Position numbers and translations under genes: made by a program. Below are positions 18,342 through 27,499 of a stretch of DNA of 64,000 bases, in pieces. The notes beneath the pieces are model-generated. The model saw only the letters and a list, made by a program, of their open reading frames with translations. It had not been told where the DNA came from and ran no database searches. Position 1 is the first letter of the stretch. Every line of letters starts with the position of its first letter. This DNA is from Candidatus Hydrogenedentota bacterium. GTDB lineage: Bacteria; Hydrogenedentota; Hydrogenedentia; Hydrogenedentales; CAITNO01. The DNA lies in assembly GCA_012730045.1 (NCBI GenBank), contig JAAYBR010000031.1, forward strand, positions 62,001 to 126,000, written 5' to 3'.

Positions 18342-19163
18342 GTGAACCCCTCCGGCAAAACGCGCATCATGGGCATCGTGAACGTGACCCCCGACTCCTT
18401 CTTTGACGGGGGCCGCTGGGACGCGCCGGAGGCCGCCGTCGCCCATGCGCGGCAATTGGTGCTGGACGGCGCGGACATTCTGGACGTCGGCGGTGAGTCG
18501 TCGCGCCCCGGCGCGGACCCGGTCCCGCCGGAGGTGGAACGGGCCCGCGTGCTTCCCGTGGTGGAGCGCCTGGCGGGCGACGGCGTGCCCCTGTCCGTGG
18601 ACACCTTCCGCGCGGAGACCGCCCGGCGCTGCCTGGAGGCGGGGGCGGACATGGTGAACGACATCACGGCCCTGCGCGGCGATCCGGCCATGGCCGAAAC
18701 CGCGGCGGCGGCGGGCTGCCGCGTGGTGCTGATGCACATGCAGGGCACCCCGAAGACGATGCAGGCCGCCCCGCGCTATGCGGACGTGGTGGACGACCTG
18801 TGCGCCTTCTTCGAGGAGCGGCTGGCCTTCGCCGTGGGGGCGGGCATCCGCGAGGAGAATGTCTGGCTGGACCCCGGGTTCGGCTTCGGCAAGACGGTGG
18901 GCCAGAATCTGGAGATTCTCCGGCGGCTGGACGCGTTTCACCGCTTCGGCCGCCCCCTGCTGGTGGGCACGTCCAACAAGTCCGCCATCGGCGCGGTGCT
19001 GGGCCTGCCCCCGGAGGAGCGGACCGAGGGCACGGCGGCCACGGTGGCATTCGCCGTGGCACAGGGGGTACACTGTGTGCGGGTGCATGATGTGAGGACA
19101 ATGGCGCGGGTGGCGCGCATGAGCGACGCCATCCGGCGAGGGAGTGCGGAAACCAATGACTGA
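18342..19163 (+). CDS. folP: Dihydropteroate synthase
   Basis: Condenses 6-hydroxymethyl-7,8-dihydropterin diphosphate with p-aminobenzoate in folate synthesis; cytosolic TIM barrel. 273 residues, normal for the family. Signatures are IMGIVNVTPDSFFDGG (pterin and phosphate loop 1), DILDVGGESSRPGA (loop 2), and LDPGFGFGKTVGQNL, with the final strand ending VRVHDVRTMARVARM. Start GTG at 18342 has GGAG seven bases upstream. Its end overlaps glmM by 8 bp. The folP-glmM linkage directly after ftsH matches E. coli gene order (ftsH-folP-glmM) and is widely conserved. Confidence 0.95.
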   Translation: MNPSGKTRIMGIVNVTPDSFFDGGRWDAPEAAVAHARQLVLDGADILDVGGESSRPGADPVPPEVERARVLPVVERLAGDGVPLSVDTFRAETARRCLEAGADMVNDITALRGDPAMAETAAAAGCRVVLMHMQGTPKTMQAAPRYADVVDDLCAFFEERLAFAVGAGIREENVWLDPGFGFGKTVGQNLEILRRLDAFHRFGRPLLVGTSNKSAIGAVLGLPPEERTEGTAATVAFAVAQGVHCVRVHDVRTMARVARMSDAIRRGSAETND

Positions 19164-20511
19164 GCGCCTATTCGGCACGGACGGCGTGCGGGGTCTGGCA
19201 AATGTCCACCCCATGACGGCGGAAATGGCCCTGCAGGTGGGCCGGGCCGCCGGATATCTCTTTAAGAACGGCGAGCGGCAGCACACCTTCCTCATCGGCA
19301 AGGACACGCGCCGCTCGTGCTACATGCTGGAAAACGCCCTGACGGCGGGCCTGTGCTCCATGGGAGCGCGGGTGCTCCTGACGGGCCCCCTGCCCACACC
19401 GGGGGTCTCCTACATCATGCGCAGCCTGCGCTGCGACGGCGCCGTCATGATCTCCGCGTCCCACAACGGCTTCGCGGACAACGGCATCAAGATTTTCGGC
19501 GCCGACGGCTACAAGATCCCCGACGCGATGGAGGACCGGATCGCCGGGTGCATCGCCTCGGGCGAGATGGACGCCGTCCGCCCGACGGGCGAGAAGATCG
19601 GCACGGCAAGGCGCATTGACGACGCCGTGGGCCGCTACATCGAGTTCGCCAAGGCGTCCTTCCCCAAGGGCATGCGCCTCGACGGCCTGCGCATCGTGGT
19701 GGACTGCGCCCACGGCGCGGCCTACAAGGTGGGGCCGAACACCCTGGCCGAGCTGGGGGCCGAGGTCATCGCCATCGGCAACCAGCCCAACGGCCTGAAC
19801 ATCAACGACAACATCGGGTCGGTCCACCCCGAGGAGATGCGCGCCACGGTCATCCGCGAGAAGGCGGACGTGGGCATCGCCTTCGACGGCGACGGCGACC
19901 GGATCACCATGGCGGACGAAAAGGGGCGCCCCCTCGACGGCAACGCAATCCTCGCGATGCTGGGGCTGGACCTGCTGGAGCGCGGGGCCCTGCCCGGAAA
20001 CACGCTCGTGGCGACCATCATGGCCAACGGCGGCCTGGAGCGCACCCTCGCCGCGGCGGGCGGCACGGTGCTCCGGGCGAACGTCGGCGACCGCCATGTG
20101 GTCGAGGCCATGCGCGGCAGCGGCTACACCCTCGGCGGCGAGCCGTCCGGCCACATCGTCCTGCTCGAGTACAACACCACGGGCGACGCCATGATCGCCG
20201 CCCTTCAGGCGCTGGCCACCATGATCCGAAAGGACCAGCCCCTCTCGGCGCTGGCGGCGGCCTACCAGGAAATGCCCGAGTGCCACCGGCGGGTACCCCT
20301 GGACAACGGCGCGCGCGTGGCGGAGGAACTCCTCGCCGCGCTGGCCGCGGAGGCCGAGGCGGAGATCGCCGGAAAGGGGCGGGCCATCCTGCGCCGGTCG
20401 GGCACCGAAAAGATCATCCGGGTCATGGTGCAGCACGAGGAGCTTCGCAGGGCCGAGCAGATCGCCCAGGAACTCGCCGGGCGCGTCGCCGCCGCGGCGC
20501 ACGGGGCCTGA
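19156..20511 (+). CDS. glmM: Phosphoglucosamine mutase
   Basis: Interconverts glucosamine-6-phosphate and glucosamine-1-phosphate on the way to UDP-GlcNAc. 451 residues with FGTDGVRG at the N-terminus, the phosphoserine loop MISASHNGFADNGIK (Ser102, the same number as in E. coli), the metal-binding loop DGDGDR, GGEPSGHIV for sugar binding, and the C-terminal phosphate site RRSGTEKIIRVMV. ATG at 19156 is chosen over the in-frame GTG at 19144 because the protein start then matches the family and GGAG lies upstream. The gene overlaps folP and leads into pdxJ after 20 bp. Confidence 0.96.
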   Translation: MTERLFGTDGVRGLANVHPMTAEMALQVGRAAGYLFKNGERQHTFLIGKDTRRSCYMLENALTAGLCSMGARVLLTGPLPTPGVSYIMRSLRCDGAVMISASHNGFADNGIKIFGADGYKIPDAMEDRIAGCIASGEMDAVRPTGEKIGTARRIDDAVGRYIEFAKASFPKGMRLDGLRIVVDCAHGAAYKVGPNTLAELGAEVIAIGNQPNGLNINDNIGSVHPEEMRATVIREKADVGIAFDGDGDRITMADEKGRPLDGNAILAMLGLDLLERGALPGNTLVATIMANGGLERTLAAAGGTVLRANVGDRHVVEAMRGSGYTLGGEPSGHIVLLEYNTTGDAMIAALQALATMIRKDQPLSALAAAYQEMPECHRRVPLDNGARVAEELLAALAAEAEAEIAGKGRAILRRSGTEKIIRVMVQHEELRRAEQIAQELAGRVAAAAHGA

Positions 20512-20531
20512 GCCCCGGGGAGAAAACAGCC

Positions 20532-21263
20532 ATGATTGAGTTGGGCGTCAACATTGACCACGTCGCCACGCTGCGCGAGGCGCGCAAGGGCCGCAACCCC
20601 GACGTCATCGCCGCCGCCAAGGTCTGCGAGCTCGCCGGGGCCCACCAGATCACCGTGCACCTGCGCGAGGACCGCCGCCACATCCAGGACCGCGACGTGG
20701 AGCTGCTGTCCCAGGTGCTCCAGGTGCGCATGAACCTGGAAATGGGCGTGAGCGAGGAAATCCTCGCCATCGCGCGCCGGCTACGCCCCCACACCGTCTG
20801 CCTCGTGCCCGAGAACCGGCGGGAGGTCACCACCGAGGGCGGCCTCAACGTCGCCGGGCAGGTGGAGCGGCTCACGGCCGTCACCGCCGACATGCACGAC
20901 CACGGCGTCCTCGTCAGCATGTTCATTGACCCCGACGCGGCGCAGGTCGAGGCGAGCGCCGCCTGCGGCGCCGACTTCGTGGAACTGCACACGGGCACCT
21001 ACGCGAACGCCGGCGGCGCCGACGTCGAGCGCGAGCTCGACCGCCTGCACGAGGCGGCGGAGCTGATCCTCGACACGCACATGCGCTGCAACGCCGGCCA
21101 CGGCCTCACCATCCGCAACCTGCGGCCCGTCGCCCTCCTCCCCGAACTCTGCGAGGTCAACATCGGCCACGACATCATGGCCCGCGCCCTCTTCATCGGC
21201 CTCGAAGCCGCCGTCGGCGAAATCCTCGACATCCTCCACTGGGCCTCCGAGGACGAGGCGTAA
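20532..21263 (+). CDS. pdxJ: Pyridoxine 5'-phosphate synthase
   Basis: Last step of DXP-dependent vitamin B6 synthesis, joining 1-deoxyxylulose-5-phosphate and 3-amino-2-oxopropyl phosphate. 243 residues, normal length. Conserved segments are LGVNIDHVATLREAR at the N-terminus, ITVHLREDRRHIQDRDV, VCLVPENRREVTTEGGLNV, VSMFIDPDA, ELHTGTYAN and CNAGHGLTIRNL. ATG at 20532 has CGGGGAG about 10 bases upstream. Last gene of the ftsH-folP-glmM-pdxJ run; it converges with the phosphatase gene across a 174-bp gap. Confidence 0.96.
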   Translation: MIELGVNIDHVATLREARKGRNPDVIAAAKVCELAGAHQITVHLREDRRHIQDRDVELLSQVLQVRMNLEMGVSEEILAIARRLRPHTVCLVPENRREVTTEGGLNVAGQVERLTAVTADMHDHGVLVSMFIDPDAAQVEASAACGADFVELHTGTYANAGGADVERELDRLHEAAELILDTHMRCNAGHGLTIRNLRPVALLPELCEVNIGHDIMARALFIGLEAAVGEILDILHWASEDEA

Positions 21264-21437
21264 ACAGCAGGTCAGGAAACATGGGCGGGGCACCCTTGTT
21301 CCGCCAGAAAGCATCCCTCCTGCCGGTCAGGGGATTGGTGTTCCCAGAAAAACCGGGCCGCCGCTCTCCCTGCTTTCTCCGTGCGCTCCGTGTCCCCGTG
21401 GTGAACCCCCTCCGGGAACTCCACAAGCCCCCCTCCC

Positions 21438-23231
21438 CTACTTGCGCAGCGTGAAGGTGTCCTGCACGTCCCCGTCGGCCTCGTAGGCGTTCATGGTGAG
21501 GGTGTCCCCGTCCACGGTGAAGGCCTGGCAGGTCGCCGCGCCGCCGAGATTCAGCACCTCGGCGTAGGGCGGGACGGGCGCTGGATGGGGACTTCCATTA
21601 ACCCCCACGGAGATGAGGTACACCGGGCCGCCGCCGGCCTTCTCCCCGCCGCGCAGGGGGAAGGTGCGCTGGTAGTAGTGGACGTGGCCGCTGAGCACGA
21701 TGTCCACGCCGTGCCTGTCGAAAAGGGTGCCCCACTCCCGCCGGATTTCGGGGTAGTCCTCCTCGTGGGAGTAGGGGGGGAAGTGGAGCATGGCGACCTT
21801 CCACCGGGCGTCCGAGGCGGCGAGGGTGCGGTCCACCCAGGCGCTCTGGGGGGCGATGTCCGCCGTCACGTCGAGGGACAGGAGGAGCAGGCTGCCGTAG
21901 TTCAGGGCGTAGGTCTTGCCGGGGGCCATGCCCTCGGGGCCGTTGTCGGGAAGGCGGAAAAGGGCGCTGTACAGCTCCGACCCGAGCCCGTCTATGGCGT
22001 CGTGGTTGCCGATGGAGGGGACAAGGGGCCGGCGGCGGACGAAGTCCGCGTAGTTGCCGAGCAGCGCGTCCCAGTCGTCGCGGTACTGGCCCATGCCCAC
22101 AAGGTCGCCGGAGATGGCCAGGAACGCCGCGTCCGGGTGCAGGCGCGTTGCCGTCTCCAGCAGCGGCACGCTGTCCTTCTTGTTGTGCACGTCGCTCATC
22201 CAGAGGAAGGTGAAGGGCGCGTCCCCGTCGGGGGCGGTCTCAAAAACGGCGGGCGCGCTGCGGGGGCCGTCGGGCCCCGCGCCCACGGTGTACTCATACC
22301 GCGTGCCGGGGGCGAGCCCCGCGAGTTCCGCGGTGAACCAGTGCGCCTTCCGGTCGTTGATCAGGTTGCGGTCCTCCAGGACGGCGCGGGTGGCGGCGGC
22401 CTCGGCGAAGGGGGCCTCGGCGCGCCCGGCCTCGCGGTACAGCACCGTTCCCTGCTCCGTGGCGGGGCTCGTGCGCCACTGGACGGTCATGGTGGTGCGC
22501 GCGTCGCCGCTCCAGGTGAGGGTGACCAGGTCGGGGGCGGGGGTGGACGGCGCGGCGGCCTCGCGGAAGGCGCCGACCAGATGGGTCTCGCGGGCGCGCC
22601 CGCGGATGGTGGGCAGCAGGGTGTGCCCCTCAAAGGCCCCCTCCGGCACCTCCTCCAGCAGCAGATCGGTCCAGTCGAGATAGGTGTACGCGCCCCTGGC
22701 GAAGGGCATGGGCGCGCCATACACCGGCACGGCGCCGGTCACGGTGACACTCCCCCCCTTCTCCGCCGGGCCGACGCCCACGAAATAATGGGACCGGTGC
22801 AGGGCAAACCCGTTGATGCCCAGGCCGACCCGTCCTGCGGGGAACGCCTTTTGCCACACCTCGTAGGTGTAATTCTCGTTCTTGACGACCAGGTCCGTCT
22901 TCGCAAAGCCGCGCTCCTCAAGCCAGAAGGGAAGCTCCTGCTGGGAGGCGTCGCGGACCACGGACACGAGGGCCGGGGCGCTGACCTCAAAGGTCCAGTA
23001 GGCGGTGGAGAGGGTTTCCCGCTGCCCGGGGGTAAGCAGGCCCAGCACGGCGTCCGGCTGGAGCCCGTCCCGGAACGCCGCGTCACCCTCCAGGCAGCGC
23101 GCCACCAGGGCGTCCATGACCCCGGCCACGGCGGGCACCTCGGCCACCGACGGCAGGGCACCCATGAAAAGGGCCAGAAGAAGCGCGAGGGCGCGAAGCC
23201 GGAGAATGGAACAGGGTGCGGACTGCTTCAT
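21438..23231 (-). CDS. Exported purple-acid-phosphatase-like metallophosphoesterase
   Basis: 597 residues with a signal peptide (LALLLALFMGALPSVAE). The first 270 residues form an unrecognised domain. Next is a fibronectin/PAP N-terminal domain (LVTLTWSGDARTTMTVQWRT). The calcineurin-like catalytic domain holds the metal ligands in order: FLWMSDVHN, LAISGDLVGMGQYRDDW, VPSIGNHDAIDG, MLHFPPYSHEED and VLSGHVHYYQRTFP. It should hydrolyse phosphomonoesters or diesters in the periplasm or outside. GGGAG lies 8 bases upstream of the ATG at 23231. Monocistronic or co-transcribed with the following minus-strand gene (start at 24987). Confidence 0.9.
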   Translation of the reverse strand: MKQSAPCSILRLRALALLLALFMGALPSVAEVPAVAGVMDALVARCLEGDAAFRDGLQPDAVLGLLTPGQRETLSTAYWTFEVSAPALVSVVRDASQQELPFWLEERGFAKTDLVVKNENYTYEVWQKAFPAGRVGLGINGFALHRSHYFVGVGPAEKGGSVTVTGAVPVYGAPMPFARGAYTYLDWTDLLLEEVPEGAFEGHTLLPTIRGRARETHLVGAFREAAAPSTPAPDLVTLTWSGDARTTMTVQWRTSPATEQGTVLYREAGRAEAPFAEAAATRAVLEDRNLINDRKAHWFTAELAGLAPGTRYEYTVGAGPDGPRSAPAVFETAPDGDAPFTFLWMSDVHNKKDSVPLLETATRLHPDAAFLAISGDLVGMGQYRDDWDALLGNYADFVRRRPLVPSIGNHDAIDGLGSELYSALFRLPDNGPEGMAPGKTYALNYGSLLLLSLDVTADIAPQSAWVDRTLAASDARWKVAMLHFPPYSHEEDYPEIRREWGTLFDRHGVDIVLSGHVHYYQRTFPLRGGEKAGGGPVYLISVGVNGSPHPAPVPPYAEVLNLGGAATCQAFTVDGDTLTMNAYEADGDVQDTFTLRK

Positions 23232-23301
23232 GAGATGGTCTCCCAAGGGTGCGACAATGCCGGTTGCCAAAAGGACAGGGTACCAGATTGCGCCGGGCAT
23301 T

Positions 23302-24987
23302 TCACGGCGCGGCCGGCGCGGTGTTCCCCTCCGCCAGACGGCGGACAGCATGCCCCAAGGCCTCCGCGCGGGCGCGGGCGGCCGGGTCGGGCACCGCCGC
23401 CGCGTCCTGTGCCAGCCGGTCCGCCACCGGCCCCAGGGCGGCGCGGTCCAGCCAGGCCCCGTCGTCGTCAAGGGCGAGACGCCGCCCCCCGGCCCGCCGC
23501 TGGCCGGCCGTCAGGTCGAGGTATTCCTGGACGGCGTCCGCCGCCCCGCCGTAGTACAGCCGCAGAAACTCGGCGGTCATGTTCTCCACGATGGCGTCCG
23601 GGTCCCATAGGATGCCCGCGGCGAGATACATGCGCAGGGCCGCCAGGTCCACCCCTGCGGGGTCCGCCGCCGCCGCGCCCGCGTAGCAGACGCCGCGCAC
23701 CCCGTTTTGCAGGTAGAAGAAGACGCTGTCCGCAAGCGACTCCAGACAGGGAAACGGCAGGGCCGGATCGCGCCCGTTGCACAGGTGGTCCAGCACCCAC
23801 ACCCCGGCCCCGGTCCGCACCCACCCCCGCACATCGTCGCCGAGAGCCTTGTTGGCCCCGTCCTGCGGGCTGCCTGCGGGCAGCGAAAAGTCGGCGTCCG
23901 CGTTGCTCAGCTGCACGACCACCCCCTCCCCCGCCTTCAGCGTGGCCGGGGGCTTCCGCAGGAAGAGCGGCAGCAGCACATGCACCCGGGGCGGACGGTC
24001 GGGAAACCGCGCCCGGAGCGCGGCGGCCACCCCGTTGGCCGTCTGCAGCACGCAGGCGGCGGAGCTCCCCTCGCGTGTGTTGAGTTCCCGGGCCGCGTCA
24101 TCCAGCTCGGGACGCAGCCACGCCAGGGCATTGAGCGACCACTGGTTGGAGGCGGGCGGCCACTCGGCGGCGGCGCGGCGGGCGGCCAGGGCCGTATCCG
24201 CGCCGTCCGTCGGCGCGGCGATGAGGGCCGCCAGCTCCCCGGCGATGCGCTCCACGGCGGCACCGGACCCATAGACCACGGGCTCGGTGTCCGCTGCGGG
24301 CGGCGTTTCCTCCGGGGCGTTCCAGGCGTCAAAGTATCCCACGCCGGGCGGCGGCGCGGAGACGGGGCCGGTCAGGTGGGCACCCTGCCGGTACTCGCCC
24401 ACCCCGTCCTTCCAAAGGGCGCACAGGCCCACCTCGCGGAAAGCGAAGGCGGGGCGGCGGACAATGTTCACCTGCGGCATGCGCATGGCCGCGGGCCGGG
24501 CCACCGTGAACCCGGGCTCCACCCAGCGTGTGCCGAAGACCTGTTGAAAAAAGGTGACAACCCCCTCCAGCACCGCCCCGTCCGACGGGGCGGCGAAGAG
24601 CAGCTGGCGGGTGGCCCCCTTGCTGGCATACTTGCCGGCGGGGGTGTGGGTGCGCACGATGAAGCCGTTTTCCGGCAGCCCGGACAGGAGGCCGGGGTCG
24701 AGCAGGTCCTCCGAGGCGAGGGCCGCGCCGAACCGCACGTAGATCAGATTGCCCTCCTCTGCCTTGCCGGAGAGCGGCCGCCCCGTGACCCGGTTCCAGT
24801 AGTCTGCGAAAACGTCAGCGGCCCCGGACAGCGCGGGGGAGGCGTCCTCCGGCAGCTTTACCCGAAAGTACTCGTACTTTGTGGCGTCCACCCAGGCGAC
24901 GGACACCCCCTCCATGTCGGGGAACTGGCCGGGAACCTGGCCGGAAACCAGAAGAGCGGCGGACAGCGTCAGCAGGAAAGCAGCCAT
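23302..24987 (-). CDS. Exported DUF4838/alpha-glucuronidase-N-like protein
   Basis: 561 residues starting with a signal peptide (AAFLLTLSAALLVSGQ). The N-terminal 200 residues follow the pattern seen at the start of DUF4838 and GH67-type proteins: a beta-rich region with LPENGFIVRTH, then LLFAAPSDGAVLEGVVTFFQQVFGTRWVEPG, where a conserved loop leads into FAFREVGL. The middle could be a TIM-barrel remnant (HVLLPLFLRKPP). The C-terminus is helical (MYLAAGILWDPDAIVENMTAEFLRLYYG), as in DUF4838 proteins. A role in polysaccharide handling is inference only; no catalytic residues can be named. Divergent from the next gene across 178 bp. Confidence 0.72.
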   Translation of the reverse strand: MAAFLLTLSAALLVSGQVPGQFPDMEGVSVAWVDATKYEYFRVKLPEDASPALSGAADVFADYWNRVTGRPLSGKAEEGNLIYVRFGAALASEDLLDPGLLSGLPENGFIVRTHTPAGKYASKGATRQLLFAAPSDGAVLEGVVTFFQQVFGTRWVEPGFTVARPAAMRMPQVNIVRRPAFAFREVGLCALWKDGVGEYRQGAHLTGPVSAPPPGVGYFDAWNAPEETPPAADTEPVVYGSGAAVERIAGELAALIAAPTDGADTALAARRAAAEWPPASNQWSLNALAWLRPELDDAARELNTREGSSAACVLQTANGVAAALRARFPDRPPRVHVLLPLFLRKPPATLKAGEGVVVQLSNADADFSLPAGSPQDGANKALGDDVRGWVRTGAGVWVLDHLCNGRDPALPFPCLESLADSVFFYLQNGVRGVCYAGAAAADPAGVDLAALRMYLAAGILWDPDAIVENMTAEFLRLYYGGAADAVQEYLDLTAGQRRAGGRRLALDDDGAWLDRAALGPVADRLAQDAAAVPDPAARARAEALGHAVRRLAEGNTAPAAP

Positions 24988-25112
24988 GTCATCGTCATCC
25001 CCAAGGGTTTTTGCGGTCTCCATGATACCACGCGGCGGGCGGGGTCCAGGAACCATTCCCGGCCTCCGGGGCATCCATCCAGAGGCGGCGCGTTTCCAAA
25101 GAGCCGCCCGGT

Positions 25113-25142
25113 TTGTGTGCGCGGGCCCGGCCGCCCTACAAT
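25113..25142 (+). promoter_or_regulatory. Possible promoter for the large secreted protein at 25166
   Basis: TTGTGT (25113-25118), an 18-base spacer, then TACAAT (25137-25142). Transcription would begin near 25149, leaving a leader of only about 17 bases. The -35 match is moderate. Confidence 0.4.
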
Positions 25143-25165
25143 GGCCCGGCAAAATCCGGGGTCGC

Positions 25166-27496
25166 ATGTGCATGGTCCTCCTTCTATTAACATCCCTCAT
25201 CGCGGACGCCGCCGTGCAGGCGCAGACGCCGCTGCCGCCGCTGGCGGTGGAGATCAGCGCGGAGCACCCCCTGTTTGTCTTTCAGGACGGCAACACGACG
25301 CTGCTGCCCCCGGCGGGCTACGCGGCCGCCGTGGTGGGGCACTGGGCGCAGATTCCGGAAAGCGTGCGCCCGTACAGCATGATGCTGGTCTCCCCGGCGG
25401 GCATCGCGGACTTCCGGGAGCTGCTCGCCCCGTTCCAGCAGGCCGGGGCGCCCGTGTGCCTGCGGGTCACGGACGACGGCGGCACCCCGCTGGTCCCCCT
25501 CACGGCGGTGCGGGAAATGCTGGACGCCTTTCCCATCGTGCGCGGCGTGGAGGCCCGGGGCCTGGCCTTTGACGGGTACGACCCCGCCCTGGCGGACGAC
25601 GCGGGGGTTCAGCCGGACGCGGCGCGGCTGGCGGCGATGATCCGGCTTGCCGCGGGGTACGGCCGTTTTGTGATGGTCTCGCTGGAGGGGATGGCCGCAC
25701 CCCGGATGCTCGCCAACGCGAACACGGCGGCGCTGTACGCGACGATCATGGAACACCGGGACCATGTGCTGCCGGTGTGCCTCCAGCGCGGCCCGAACAC
25801 GGTGCCGGCGATGGGCGCGCTCATGGGCCTGTGGCTCGCAGGCGCGGCCGCGAACTGGGGGGTCGCCCCTGACGCCCGTTGGTACGCCGACGCGCGGTTC
25901 CGGGAGCCGGGCATTTTCGGGCCGGAAACCTCCCCCGACCGGATGCCCGCGTCGCTGTACCGCGCCATGATTCTGAACGGCGCCATGACGGGCGCGGCGG
26001 TCTACCTGTTTCCGTGGGAGCGCGGCCTGTGGTACGGCGGCACGCCGCAGGCGTGGACCCAGGCCATTCTGCCGACCCTTCAGCAGGTGGTGGAGGGCGG
26101 ATTCATCGCCCGGCGGGATTTCGTCGCCAAACGCGCGCCCGCGGCCATGCAGCTTTCCCCGGCGGCCACGCCGGCGGAGTTTGAGACCAACGCCCGCCAT
26201 CTGGACGCGGCTTTCCATGACGGCCTGCTGGTGCGCGGGGTCTACGGCGTGGAGCGCGCCGGGCAGATTCCGGAGCTGATCCTCAACCGGGGGGACCGGT
26301 TCTGGGTGCCCGTGCTTCCGGCGCACGCGCCGCCGGGGGCTGCGGGGAATTTCGCGTTTGTCGCCCGGCCGGAGTCCATCGCCTCGGCGGAGCAGTGGTC
26401 CGAGGCGCTGGGGCGCTACCATCCCCTGGAGTCCACCGGGCAGGCCGCCGTGACGCGCTCGGGGCGGGGCATCTTTGTCATGAACACGCGGGAGAACGCG
26501 GTGGAGCGGCAGGCGTTCTCCGTGCCCGACCTGCCCGCGCCGATCCGCGGATTCAACGCGCGCCGGGACGGGGGCGTCATCACGCTGTCGTGGGGGTTCC
26601 GCGAGGGGGACGTGGCCTACAACGTGTACCGGCGGACGCCGCCGGACACGCATTTCGCCCTCATTTCCAAAGGCACGGACCAGCGGCAGTTCACGGACCC
26701 GCAGCCCCCGGCGCCGGAGCAGGCTGTGGCCTATGCGGTGACGGCGCTCACGGGGGAGAAGGAGCCCCTGGAGGGGCAGGTGGGCTACGGCGAGTTCCTG
26801 GTGTTCAGCACCGTGGAAAGCCGCATCGCCGAGGAGGCGCTGCTCACGCCGCTGACGGTGGTGGCCGACAGCGCCGCCCTGCCGGGGTTCGGTGATGAGA
26901 CGGCCCGGATTCAGCCGCCGATCCCCCCGCTGGAGGGGTCCGCCGACGCCATTCCGTGGTGGCCCTATTACGGCGGGCTGGACGACGCCCAGCGCGCCGT
27001 GGCCGGGGAGATTGTGGCGCGGATCGAGGCGTGGGACGGCGCCGTCGCGGCGGCGTCGCTGGACGCGGTGGCCGACCTGTACGCGGAGGACTACCGGGAC
27101 GGGTCCGGCTGGGGGGCGGAGTACGCCGCCCGCGCGTGGCAGTTCTTCTTCGAGCGGTTCACCGGCCAGCGGATGCACCGGCAGATCCGCCTGTGGGATT
27201 TTTCCGCCCATGCGCTGGAGGGCCGGGTGAGCGTGCAGCTCTACGCCCTCTTTACTGCCGGGGCCGTCTCGGACGAGAGCGGCATGCGCGCGGGAAGGCC
27301 GGTCCTTTTCCCGCGCGACGCCACGGCGGAAACCTGGGTCACCTGGGCGAAGCGCGGGGATGTGTGGCGCATCGTGGAGACGCGGCCCGCCCTGCCCAAT
27401 TTCCGCGACCTCGCGGCCTTGGGCGCGCCGCCCGGAAGCCTGCCCCCGGGACCGGACCGCTACCCCGCGGAAACGCCGGCGGCGCCCCTCCCCTGA
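25166..27496 (+). CDS. Large exported protein with Fn3-like and NTF2-like C-terminal parts, function unknown
   Basis: 776 residues. A signal peptide (MVLLLLTSLIADAAVQA) precedes a domain of about 440 residues that looks like a glycosidase-type barrel (FRELLAPFQQAGAPVCLRVTDD, VRGVEARGLAFDGYDP, FVMVSLEGM), but no known family or catalytic pair is recognised. A fibronectin-III-like domain follows (IRGFNARRDGGVITLSWGF and AYNVYRRTPPD, about residues 465-530). The last 130 residues are NTF2-like: VARIEAWDGAVAAASLDAVADLYAEDY, then WVTWAKRGDVWRIVETRP. The Met at residue 3 is an alternative start. Divergent from the DUF4838-like gene, with which it may share regulation. Function not assigned. Confidence 0.7.
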   Translation: MCMVLLLLTSLIADAAVQAQTPLPPLAVEISAEHPLFVFQDGNTTLLPPAGYAAAVVGHWAQIPESVRPYSMMLVSPAGIADFRELLAPFQQAGAPVCLRVTDDGGTPLVPLTAVREMLDAFPIVRGVEARGLAFDGYDPALADDAGVQPDAARLAAMIRLAAGYGRFVMVSLEGMAAPRMLANANTAALYATIMEHRDHVLPVCLQRGPNTVPAMGALMGLWLAGAAANWGVAPDARWYADARFREPGIFGPETSPDRMPASLYRAMILNGAMTGAAVYLFPWERGLWYGGTPQAWTQAILPTLQQVVEGGFIARRDFVAKRAPAAMQLSPAATPAEFETNARHLDAAFHDGLLVRGVYGVERAGQIPELILNRGDRFWVPVLPAHAPPGAAGNFAFVARPESIASAEQWSEALGRYHPLESTGQAAVTRSGRGIFVMNTRENAVERQAFSVPDLPAPIRGFNARRDGGVITLSWGFREGDVAYNVYRRTPPDTHFALISKGTDQRQFTDPQPPAPEQAVAYAVTALTGEKEPLEGQVGYGEFLVFSTVESRIAEEALLTPLTVVADSAALPGFGDETARIQPPIPPLEGSADAIPWWPYYGGLDDAQRAVAGEIVARIEAWDGAVAAASLDAVADLYAEDYRDGSGWGAEYAARAWQFFFERFTGQRMHRQIRLWDFSAHALEGRVSVQLYALFTAGAVSDESGMRAGRPVLFPRDATAETWVTWAKRGDVWRIVETRPALPNFRDLAALGAPPGSLPPGPDRYPAETPAAPLP

Positions 27497-27499
27497 TCC

